Shown here piece by piece: positions 47,906 through 58,789 of a stretch of DNA of 64,000 nucleotides. The notes under the pieces were generated by a model that was not told the origin of the DNA, made no database searches, and worked only from the letters and a program-made list of their open reading frames with translations. Source of the stretch: Megalobrama amblycephala (Eukaryota; Chordata; Actinopteri; Cypriniformes; Xenocyprididae); assembly GCF_018812025.1 (NCBI RefSeq), contig NC_063049.1, forward strand, positions 38,235,447-38,299,446, read 5' to 3'. Both the position numbers and the translations under genes were made by a program. Positions within the stretch are counted from its first letter, which is position 1; the number at the start of each line of letters is the position of its first letter.

Positions 47906-49825
47906 TTAAATGGTCCCAGTAGCTTCGTCTCTATTGCAATCAATAAAACGGTTTTATTGGAAAACTAGGTAAATGTGCTATGTGCATTAAAATATGAATA
48001 CAACATTAAAAAGTCAACCATTGATGGGTTTTGTTGATGTACCGCAACTACAGAATGAACCTCTAACAAGTCATCAGAAATGTCCGAGCTTGCTTAACGA
48101 CAACCAGGAACTAACTGTGCATGTAGTCAATTGACTGTTTAATTTACATCAAGCTGCCAGAACTAGGTCTTGAGTCTTGTGTAGTCAGACTTGACAGCCC
48201 AAATGATTTTGGAGAAAATTGCAATTTGTGTCCCAAAATAATACTACTACCTTGTGCACTATTCATCTAAAGTTCTTAATTCACTGACTTGGTAACTTTT
48301 CATGGTATGTCACTAGATGTCAGCATTTTAGTTTAAGGAGTTTTAGCCAACAACTGGACCCTACTGTTCCTGAATTTCAGTTGGGAATGAGAGGGGTACT
48401 TGATTACATTAGCAAGAAATTCTGTACACAAAATAGACTGCAGCCCATTACACTGCAGAATTAAAATGATTACACTATTTTTGGGATGTCCATCCCTTTG
48501 TTTTGGTTGCACATGGTTGTAAAAACTGTTTTCTATAGGTGGAACTTTTTTTTGCCTAAAACGATGAGCTGGAAGCTAGAGCATTTCAGCGGTGCTGTTA
48601 AACCATGTGATCTGAAACTGCTATTGAATTATATTGCTTTTTAGTATTGTGAGGGAATCATTGAATCAGTCACTCAGTTTATTATGGGTTGTTCACTGAG
48701 TCTTAACATTAAATTCTCTCATTTAAAGTACAGATATTGAAAGGACATCAGCTAAATAATCAACGCATCTTGTTTTTAAACAACAGGTAAGACAAAACAA
48801 CAGCATAATTTATAAGCTACTGTGCTTAAAGACTTTTTTTCCCCCAGAAAATGGCAAGATATTATTGATCCATCAATCATGATTGCAAATTATACTTGTC
48901 TAGCTTATGTTTATTGTTATATTAAGTTCACTTCATCTCCCCTTTTTTCATCAGAATGGAGAAAAGTCTACAATTGACTTTTTTTTTTTTAAATGTATGA
49001 CTCTACTGTAATCACTAAAAATGTGCTTTGTGATCTAGTTTGCATGATTTGTAGTTCATTGCATATGTTATGGTGCTTTGGATGCCTGAATTGCCTTCAC
49101 ACACAACTGCCACTGACTGAATGGACTGCAAAGCAGTTCCTTTGCTTTCAAATGCAGCCAGTAGGCCAGTATTTACGCATGCATATTTGCATGATGAAAT
49201 GCAGTAACTCACAACATAAACACATTTGCCCACCTCAGAGTCGATTATCTTGAGGAAGAGTTTGCTTTATAAGCATGATTGTCTAAAGTCAGCTCAGTCT
49301 CATTTTCCAAAATAATCAATGGTGCCAGTTTATCACTTTACAATCAGGTCTTGAAATATATTTAAAGTACATCAATGAACTATCTGATTTATCACCAACA
49401 CAATTTACAAACATTGATCCAAGTACAGATGAAGTGATATTAAAAAGATTACATTAGAGTAAGCTGATAAGGAGGGAAACATTTCTCCAAGTCAATACAA
49501 AATGTCAAGCTGATTTATTTACTCGACCGGATTATAAAAAACAAATACTTGAGTTTCTACATTAGTTCACATTTTATGCAAAACAGCAGTTAATCGTTAT
49601 AAACAACTAACGCAAAGCAATCAGTTTGCAAGTCTGATTGAATTAAGTGTCTCCTCCCACAACTTACACTAGTAAATAGGGCCTTATCTCAATCACCAAT
49701 AACAGCTGCCTGCAGTCTTTGGAAAGAGCTGCTGCTCGAGCTTTTAATATCTTATAAAGTGTGAAATCTCCAGCAGTCACTCTTAAAACTGAAAACACCA
49801 ACTGCTCTTTTTCCAGTAATTAAAG
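47906..49825. other. Intergenic DNA between RetSat-like copies 2 and 3
   Basis: The segment around 48140-48620 matches 53490-54000 downstream of copy 3, so it is the paralogous 3' flank. From about 49310 the sequence matches the 5' flank of copy 2. No other gene. Confidence 0.6.
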
Positions 49826-52698
49826 ATGTGGTGGATTCTGCTTTTCTTAGAATGGCTGGTGGACTGGGCTCGTGGCACATTCTGGTATTTGTTTGGCAGG
49901 AGAAGTGGACTGTGCAAGGAGACTATCAGTCCTCCTGGCCCACTAGTTGTAGACCAGAAGAAAAAGTACAAAGTGCTCCGGAAAGGTATATAAACTTTAG
50001 AGGTGTTGCATGCAAGTGAACCATGCTGATTGCAAATGAGAGGTGTCCATTATTAACCAATAATATTTCTTGGCCTACAGAATTTGATGAATTTGAAGTA
50101 CCCAGAAACTTGGATGTTATTGTGATTGGCAGTGGTATCGGTGGTTTGACTGCAGCAGCAACTTTAGCCAAACTAGGAAAGAAAGTCCTGGTGTTGGAGC
50201 AAGACAAGCAGGCAGGAGGCCTGTGTAAGACCTTCACTGAGAAAGGCTTTGAGTTTGATGCTGGTAAGAACCTCAATGATGTTCATGGAGTTACATAAGT
50301 GATCAAATGTTGAATATCTCAACTTCTATAATTTACACAATTTGTCAAGGCTTCCATTATGTTGGACAACTTCATGAGAATGGCTTCCTGAAAGTTGCAT
50401 TGGATCTGATCACTGATGGCCAGGTGGATTTTGCTGAGCAGGGTTCCCATGTGGACACTGTAGTTATTGGTAAAGGAACTCAATGTAAAGAATACACCAT
50501 TTACAATGGCAAGAAACAGATGGAGGCTCATCTGAAGAAGCAGTTTCCCAATGATACTAAAGCAGTAGAGGAGTTCTTCAAAATCATGAAGGTATTTAGT
50601 TGATGGTTCTGAAGCTTCTTATCAGGCATAAGAGTATGGTTTGTTACAAATTGTCTTTTCCTTATAGATTTGTTCCAAGAAGATCCATCTGCTGTGTATG
50701 CTGAAGATGGTCCCACTCTGGTTTGCTCGCTTCATATTGTGGAGTGGAATCGCTGACCTGATCTCCCCAATTTTCAGATACTCCCGCACCAGTACAACAG
50801 ACATGGTCAAGACTTTTACCAGCAACCGTGACCTCCTCACTGTTTTTTCTCAAATATTTTATGGTAAAAAAAAAAAAAAAAGTCCCAAGTTATTTTTCCC
50901 TTTTAATGCATTTGAGATTAAATAGAATCAACTTTTCCTTCAAGGTGTCCCACCCAAAAACTCCAGCCTCATGATTGATGCCCTTTTCCTGCACCACTCC
51001 AAGCGTGGTGTGTATTATCCTAAGGGTGGCGCTAGTGAGATCCCATACCACATCATCCAGGTTTTGGAGAAGCATGGAGGAAGAGTCCTGGTCAATGCTC
51101 CTGTGTCCAAAATTTTAGTTGATGGAAAACAAAGTGCATGTGGTGAGTTATGAACTAGGGCTGTGTCACAATGTTTTGTCTTGCTCTTATGGCAGTAAGC
51201 CTATTTGTACTGAAACTGGCCTTACAAAAGTGGTAGCATCCACTATATATTTGGCTCCAGTAACTTTCAGATGCATGACACAAACAAGGGCTGTCTCTTT
51301 GCTTAGGAGTGGCTGTGAATACCGGAGGTAAAGATGTTGAAATCTGGGCTCCTGTGATCATTTCAAATGCTGGCATGTTCACCACCTTCAAGAAGCTTCT
51401 GACTCCAGAGATCCAAGCAAATCGAAGTAAGTGACAGAATGTCTTCAAGTGGTCTAATGTACTTTACCCATGTACCCCCCCCCCATGTATTAATAAGCAT
51501 TTTCTGCTTCTCGCAGAGATCCAGGATTATGTTCATACCCTAAAGCCAGGCAAAGGCTTTTTCCAGGTGTTTGCAGGCTTTAATGCCACTAAGGAAGAAC
51601 TGGGAATCTCCTCAACCAACATGCGACTCTATAAGAGCAACAACATGGATGAAGAGTAGGCATTCAGTCAAATCACTTTCTTCAGTATGTTAAGTTAATC
51701 TTTATACTCTCCATGAACTAACAATTGACTTTCTTATTTAGCATGGAGGAGTACTTTGACTTTGACAAGGAGGACGCACCTGACGGCATCCCCATGATGT
51801 ATATTTCCTTCCCCTCTGCAAAGGATCCCACCTCGTGCACTCGTTTCCCAGGTTAATTTCTTCTCTGTATTTTGTACAACCGGAACCATCAAAGTAAACT
51901 TTAACCATCAAAGTAAACCAACTAAAGTGTAACTTATTATTGGTTTTGTTTTAGGGCAGTCACGCATGGTGATCCATACTATGGTCAATCCAAAGTGGTT
52001 TGGACAGTGGAACAATCTCAGTGAGACTGAAAGAGATGAAGAATATGAAAGATACAAGATGAGATTTGCTAATCATCTCTTTGACTGGGCGTGTGTCCAC
52101 TTCCCCAAGCTGAAAGAGAAGGTTTTTTTTTTTTTTTTTTTCTTTTTTTTTTTCTTTCCCTCTCCTGTCCTATGAGTGCTGCTTGATTAACTAATAAAGT
52201 GACAAATGTAACTTGGCTGATCTGTTTCCTGACTTTTGTAGTTGGTGATGTTGCATGCAGTCAGTCCCATCAACATGCATGGGCTGGGGGCCACATATGG
52301 GTCCATGCTGTCTGCAGAACACAGTCTGGAGAGATTCGAACCTCTGAACATTGCCAAGATCAGGTGCAACACTCCCATCAAGAACCTCTACCTGTCAGGT
52401 AATATTCCTTATAACTTTGTTAAAAGCTCTCAGGTAGCTATTTTGGCCCATTACAATGTCATACAGGGTGACTACTTGAGTGTATATGACTGGCTGTATA
52501 CACTACATAACCTATTTTATATATAAAATATAAAATTCCCCCCCCCCGACAGGACAAGATGTCTTTTCTGGTGGCTACTCTGGTGCTCTGCATGGTGGTC
52601 TTCTCTGTGCTTCAAGTGTTGTGGATCATTGTCTGTATGTTGACCTTCTACTCCAACAAAAGAAACTTAAGCGGAAGGTGGTCAAGAAACTAGAGTGA
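49826..52698 (+). CDS. retsat-like: Retinol saturase-like, tandem copy 3
   Basis: Eleven exons: 49826-49985, 50081-50263, 50350-50591, 50668-50863, 50945-51142, 51307-51426, 51517-51655, 51742-51851, 51955-52121, 52242-52398, 52553-52698. Each is exactly as long as its counterpart in copy 1, giving 605 residues. [14 protein letters not shown] begins the protein; the GSGIGG dinucleotide-binding motif and the C-terminal [20 protein letters not shown] are kept. Family role as for copy 1: an ER flavoprotein acting on retinoids. The donor after exon 9 is GTTTTTTT, part of a long T run, instead of GTAAAT as in copy 1, so splicing there may be inefficient. Poly-A signal at 52799. Coding capacity looks intact. 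Confidence 0.9.
52122..52157. repeat. Poly-T/C tract at a splice donor
   Basis: T-rich run beginning immediately after the last base of exon 9 of RetSat-like copy 3 plus G; replaces the usual GTRAG donor context. Confidence 0.85.
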
Positions 52699-54123
52699 GA
52701 CTATATCTATACAGGAAAAGTTATGGTCTATTGACTATATCCTCTTGATGCTGTTCATCTTGATTTGCTGTATGTCTGTCCCCTCTGTTGCAACTCTGAA
52801 TAAAGCTGTGACTACTGCACAATGTGTTCCTGGTAATATATGGTATTGACGTGTAGTGGAATTTACAGTTGGAGACCAGATGATGAATACAGACCTGGAG
52901 TCAAGGTTTAAAAATCAAAGAATCTTACTGTAGAGTAGTTTCAGTAGTCCGCTTCAACACTCCCAAGGAGTTCATAGGCTGTCCTGCGTACACATTCAAT
53001 ACAGCATCAATTATACTAACAGAATCAACCGTCATTGCTTCAGGTTGACTGATTCTGATTGGTTAAGAAATAAACTGAAATGTCCACATGGACTGATGGG
53101 CAGAAGCACATCTCAAATTATACAGATGAAAACGCAACCCTGGTTTAAGCACAGAGTGACCTCAGGTCACAGAACTGCTCTTCTAGGTGCCAATTTGTTA
53201 GGGGGTAAAAAAACAAGTCCTTCATGCAGGGTGCCAGTTCATCTTCACAAATGCTCTGTAACAAGAATACCAACATGCATACAGATATTGCCCCTTGAAG
53301 TTTGTGAGCTCTAACACTAAACAGGATACATCCCCAAAACATCTTGATAAGTATCTATCTTGGTAGTCTAGTGACTTAAAGATGTAGTAAAAATAGCTAG
53401 CTAATCATATTCTGGAGGTCATTGAAATCCATTTACTACTTGGGATTAATACTGAGTATTAATTTGATTAAATCAAAAGAAACATTGAAGAGACAGTGGA
53501 TTCCAGAATCCACCCCTTTGAGATGCATGAGTTTACATCATGCTGCCAGAATTAGGTCTTGTGTAGTCAGACTTGACAAACCAAATGGTTTTGCAAAAAA
53601 CAGTTTGTGTCCCAAAATAATACTGCTACCTTGTGCTGTTCACTTAAAGTTCTTAAAAATGGTAACTGTTTATGGCCTGTCACTAGATGGCAGCATTTTC
53701 TAGCTTTAGTTTATTGTAAGGAGTTTTAGCCAACAACCAGACATTATTGTTCCAGAATTTCAAGTTTGGATGGGATGGGTACTTAATTACATTAGCAAGA
53801 TACAAATTATGTACACAAAATAGATTGTAGCCCATTACGCTGCAGAACAACAATGGATTACACTATTTTGGAATGTTCATCACTTCATTTTGAAAGGGCA
53901 TTATGTTGTGAAAACTGGCTTCTCTGTGAAACTTAGTTTGCCTAAAAAGATGAGCTGGCAGCCAGAGAAATTCAGCTGTGCCATTAAACCGTGTGATCTG
54001 AAACTGCTCAGATTTTGCACAGATTTTTGCTAGTGTTCATTTATCATAAGATATATCAAGGAACATCCTTAATCATATCTAAAAGAAAATGGTGGGATTT
54101 TACTTGAATCAAAAGCTCATTTT
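52699..54123. other. 3' flank of RetSat-like copy 3
   Basis: Includes the poly-A signal at 52799. The part from about 53490 to 54000 is paralogous to 48140-48620. No further gene. Confidence 0.5.
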
Positions 54124-54245
54124 AAAGGGCACCTATTATTTCCATTTTTACAAGGTGTAATTTAAGTCTCAGGTGTCCCCAGAATGTGTCTGTGAAGTTT
54201 CAGTTTAAAATACTTCACAGATAATTTATAAATACATGTTGTAAA

Positions 54246-55977
54246 TAGAGTGGTGCAGGTATGATGTCACTTTGTAGGCCAACCCGGAAGTTAGTGCCAC
54301 ACGGGTTCTCTCGATTGAAAGCCTATGCATTTTTCCCATAGACTTTTGGAAAATCACAAAAAATAAGCTCTGTATTTAAAAAGGGTTATGATACTTACAC
54401 GTTTTGTCCATTAATTTCCACAGATGAACATAACTTTTATGATGTTTGAAGCCTAAATGCCAGAACTAAAAAGCTAAAAGTAGGCTATAAACGAACTACA
54501 CCATGGTCGCTCGACTTCAACATCACCATCACTAAGCTTCCGACAACTCTTTCAGTTTTTATATAAAAACATTTTCCCAGCATGTTTGAGTTAAAATAGT
54601 TTATAAGAGTACAATTATGAGCATAATGAGGCTGTAAAAGCAGACTGAGCTCACCTTCTCAGAGTGATGACAATTAATGTCCCTGACCGCCTGTGTAGTC
54701 CCATTTAGCCACTTGTTAGCAATTGCCTTTTTCAAAACACATAACAGCTTAAAAAAAATTACAAGTGGGGTAATACTGATGCATTTTATGTCGTAGAATA
54801 AAATGTGAAACTGTCTTGAGCTTGCGTTCACCACAGACCTAATTTCAGCCATTTAACCAAAATCCCATTCAAAAAACTAGGGCTGGGTAAAAAATATTGA
54901 TTTCTCAATTTTAATCGATTCTCATTTTTACGAACGATATTGATTCTTAAATCCCAAGAATCGATCAGTCTAGTCTGATTTCAGTTGATGAATGAGCAGA
55001 ATATGTAGCGCCTCCCATCCAATAAATCACAATAATCTTTGTGCTTTGTTACTTTTGATATGAAGCAAAGTCTCATATTTCAAATGACTTCCATCTTATT
55101 ATGAGATTCAAAAAATAAATATCGTTTTGGCACTGTTTAATGTGGCATGACAGATCGCTTTAGCACCAAAGAGAAGCGGCAGCACGGAGCGCATGTGAAC
55201 ATCCTCTCCTCCGCTTTAATACCAGTTACAGCGCGAAATAAACATGAATAAACATCTGAAGGTATGTTAAAATATACAGTACAACTTACCGAAATCCGTA
55301 TCATGTCTCGTGTAATAGCTCAATCAGTGTTTCAACCTCGGAAAGACGTCAGTAAAACAGCTTGTAAACAATGTCACGTAACGTCATATTTACCTCAGAA
55401 AAACATATTCAGTGACCATAAACTCAGTCAGCTAGAAAAATGAACTCTAGAGAGCAACATTCTGATAAATATAGATATGCATCGATATATTTATTATAAT
55501 TTTTGATGTTCTTCAATATTTAATGCATGTTTGAATAAATCAGTTATGACAGTCGCTTTTTAAATGTTTATATTTCCAAAAAATGAATTGGAGTAGAAAT
55601 AAACTTTATTTATAATAAAAACATGGAGTGTAATTTAATTGTTTGTATATAAATAAGTTAATTTAACCTTCAATATTATTAGAGTAGTACCAACTTATAT
55701 GTGTAGTTTACAGCATTAGTTGAGAGATTTTTTTCCTCTAGAAAATTTGCCATGTACTGTAACTGAAATACTACATCCAAAATAATCGATATCGAATCGA
55801 AATCGTAATTGAACCTAAAGAATGTGAATAGTAATCGAATCGAATCGTGAAAATTGTGTCAATACCAAGCCCTACAAAAAACCCATTGACTTCGGGGCGA
55901 TGGAACCGGAAGTGTTAAAATGCTAACTCGCTTCCGCATTTTGGCCTACAAAGTGATGTCATACCTGCACCACTCTA
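54246..55977. mobile_element. Nested DNA element (TAGAGTGGTGCAGG ends)
   Basis: Termini TAGAGTGGTGCAGG and CCTGCACCACTCTA extend to a near-perfect 35-bp inverted repeat through CACTTTGTAGGCC. Itself split by a hAT-type element at 54878-55874. No ORF of note. Confidence 0.8.
54878..55874. mobile_element. hAT-type non-autonomous element (TAGGGCTGGG ends) with exact 8-bp duplication
   Basis: Ends TAGGGCTGGG and (degraded) CCAAGCCCTA are flanked by CAAAAAAC at 54870-54877 and 55875-55882. Subterminal ATCGAT-rich tracts are typical. About 1 kb, no transposase. Confidence 0.82.
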
Positions 55978-56548
55978 TACCCATTTCTGACTACAGTCCA
56001 GAACATGCTGTTTTCGTGCATGTGCCTTTAAATGCAAATGAGCTGCTGTGCCCCGCCCCCTCTCTACGATCACGGCTCTGGATCACGGTTCCTCCCCAGT
56101 CTCTTTTTTATAGTCTATGTTCCTGCCTCAATCGGATTTTCTGCCAAAAAACAAGGCATCTGTTTGATTTTGATTATCATCTATGTCGTGATCACTCTCA
56201 CGGATAGCATAGTTCTTTCATCATTAAAGTTTATTATTTCCACGCGTTTTAAAGCTATATCAGTTTAAACTTCTAATGGATTGTTTTCTGAGCAGACTAG
56301 CTGGCTGTCAGACGTCAAGTCTCGTGAGTAACTTCTCTGTCACATTTTTTGATTTGTTTAAATTGTCAAATACACACAGGGTTCTGTCACACACAGTTCA
56401 CATAAACACAGTCATTTATATCTGTGAACGTAAATAGCAGGCAATGTTACAGAAATCATATGTGTATATTAGATCTGTGGCGCATTCCCTTAAAAAAATA
56501 AAACTAATACACTGCGTTCAGCGGCTCAGATGTACGTAAATGAAGACT
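55978..56548. other. Interior of the outer DNA element, no gene
   Basis: Continues the 54124 element family (CCCCGCCCCCTCTCTACG block) up to the DIRS insertion. Confidence 0.45.
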
Positions 56549-56791
56549 GTTCCCTTTCGATACTTCACTCGTACTGCGTATGGGGAAAGGTCTCCTTTTT
56601 CCCCGTTACTGAAGCCTTTTTCAATAACGCAGTGTAACTGCATCGTCATTGGTTCACTCATAGACAAGTTGTTGAACCAATGACGGCACGGCATAGCTGC
56701 GCGACCTATGGCGACAGAGCGCGCGAATATTCCCGCCGAAATGGGCGGGGTTTAGGGCTATATAAGCGGGCGTTTCGCCATAAGATTTCAG
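56549..56791 (+). repeat. DIRS left inverted terminal repeat
   Basis: Begins GTTCCCTTTCGATACTTC. Its reverse complement is 62103-62345 with few changes. TATATAAG near 56759 is a possible TATA box for the element. Confidence 0.92.
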
Positions 56792-57178
56792 TTCTCTCTC
56801 CTTCAGCGACGACTTCACATCGCTCCTCGCTGATCTCCGGCTGAAGCCTTCGCCGCCTGGAAGAAGCTCGCCTGGAAAGAAGCTCTCGCCGCCGTCGAAG
56901 AGGCTCCCGCAGCGGACTGCTGAGCTCGCCGAGGAAGAAGCGCCGGCGCCCTCGTCGACTGCCGCCTCGAGCGCCGTCTCGAGCCGCCCGCTTCCCGCTT
57001 CCGGCCGCCTGCCAGCCCGTCTCCTGCCGCCATCCGGCGCGCCTAAAAGAGTGATTTTCCCGCGGTTTATTGCCGCTCTAAAAGAGCTTTCCAACAGCGG
57101 TTTTCACTGCTCTAGCGGCCCTCGCCGCTCTAAAAGAGCCCCTCAAACGCCGTTTTCACGGCGGCGGCGTTGTTACAA

Positions 57179-58789
57179 ATGCCGTGCCACTCGTGTGGCA
57201 CATGCAGAGCCCCTCTGCATGACGACGACGGTCACGGTGAGTGCGTCGGCTGCCTGGGCAGACCCCATGCAGAGGCCGCGCTCACCGGGACCTCGTGTTC
57301 TCACTGTGAGAACATGAGTCTCGCCTCTCTGCGCTCGCGGATCGCCTTCTTCAGTGAAGGCGATCTCGCCGCTCGTGCCCTCCCGTCTTCTTCCTCCCGC
57401 GAGCCAGCTAGGAAGAGACGGAGGGGTAGAGCGGCCCAGTGCACGGAGTTGGATGACGTCACGCCGGCTTCCCCGCGTGCCTCACCCTCTCCCCCGAGAG
57501 AGCAGTCCCCCGTCCTGTTCTCCCGCCCTGAGCTGCGTCCCTCGGCAGATGCGAGCGACCTCATCTCTTTTGGCGGTTCTGAGGACTAGCCGCTTGATGA
57601 CGTCATGTCTCTCGCGGCCTCTGAATCCGAAGGTTGGGCCGGTGATTCTGACCCCGCCCGCTTTCCTTCGCTGGAGCCCATTGACTGCAAGCCGGGTATG
57701 GATGCCGAGCTCTTCCGCATCCTTTCGAAAGCAGTAGAGGTTTTGGACCTCGAATGGGCTCCGCCAGAGGAGCCATCACGGAGCAGGCTCGATGAGTGGT
57801 TCCTGCCGGGTTCCCACCAGGCCCCTTGTCAACGCGCCGCACCGTTTTTCCCAGAGGTTCACAATGAGCTGACGAAGTCATGGCGCGCCCCGTATTCTGC
57901 CCGCCTATGTACTACGCATTATTCAGCTCTCACCTCTGTGGATGGCTCTGAAGAGAAGGGTTACGAGCATTTACCGCCCCTGGACGAAGCGGTGGCGGCT
58001 CACCTCTGTCCCCCCACGGCTGTGGGTTGGAAAACTAAGAGGGCCCTTCCATCCAAGCCCTGCAGGACCACTTCTGCCCTGGCTGGCAGAGCATATACGT
58101 CCGCGGGCCAGGCTGCCTCAGCGCTGCACGCCATGGCTATTCTCCAGGTGTTTCAAGCGAAGCTCCTCCGTTCTCTGGATGAGTCCGGCGTCGATGCACC
58201 TGCCTTCCGTGACCTCCGCAGCGCCACTGACTTAGCCCTGCGTGCCACAAAGGCCACAGCTCAGGCCATTGGACGATCCATGGCCAGCCTGGTCGTGCTT
58301 GAGCGCCATTTGTGGCTCAATCTGACCGAGATTAAGGAGATGGACAAGACGGCCTTTTTGGATGCCCCGGTCTCTCCTTCTGGTCTCTTCGGGCCAGCAG
58401 TAGAGAGCTTTACGGAGCATTTTACTGCAGCACAAAAGTCATCTCAGGCTATGCGACACTTCCTGCCTAAACGCCCTAGCTCCACGTCTGCTTCCAGCCG
58501 CCCCAAGTCTGTGCCGGCTCAGCAGAACAAAACTGCCCCTCTACCTCTCAGGCAGCACCACCCAAGGAACAGCGCCATCGTAAGCGCTCCTCCTTCCCGA
58601 GGCAATGTCAGGGACCCCGGCCTAAGATTACGCTGGACCCGACGCCTCCTAAGCCCTCCTGATATTTCAGGAAGGAAGAGGATGGGGCAAAGTCTCGCCA
58701 CGGCCGGACCACCCCAAAAGCTCTTTCGTTCCACCCCCCTCCGCCTCGTTCAGCTCCGGGCGTGGGAGATATGTTCAGTGTTGTACTAA
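57179..58789 (+). pseudogene. DIRS gag-like ORF with one in-frame stop
   Basis: A single frame runs from the ATG at 57179 to the stop at 58787-58789 (537 codons) except for TAG at 57587-57589. The N-terminus has CHSCGTCRAPL, then D-H-C-C spacing (GHGECVGCLG), a zinc-binding pattern usual in DIRS gag. The middle is Ser/Pro/Arg-rich (SREPARKRRRGR) and the C-terminal part begins MSLAASESEGWAG. The TAG sits where a run of acidic residues continues (GGSED, stop, PLDD), suggesting a point mutation. Gag packages element RNA in cytoplasmic particles. It ends overlapping the next frame by about 20 nt. Confidence 0.82.

Noticed and set aside
56654..57094. 146-codon minus-strand ORF
   Set aside because: Lies over the DIRS left terminal repeat and gag leader; high GC leaves long open frames by chance.
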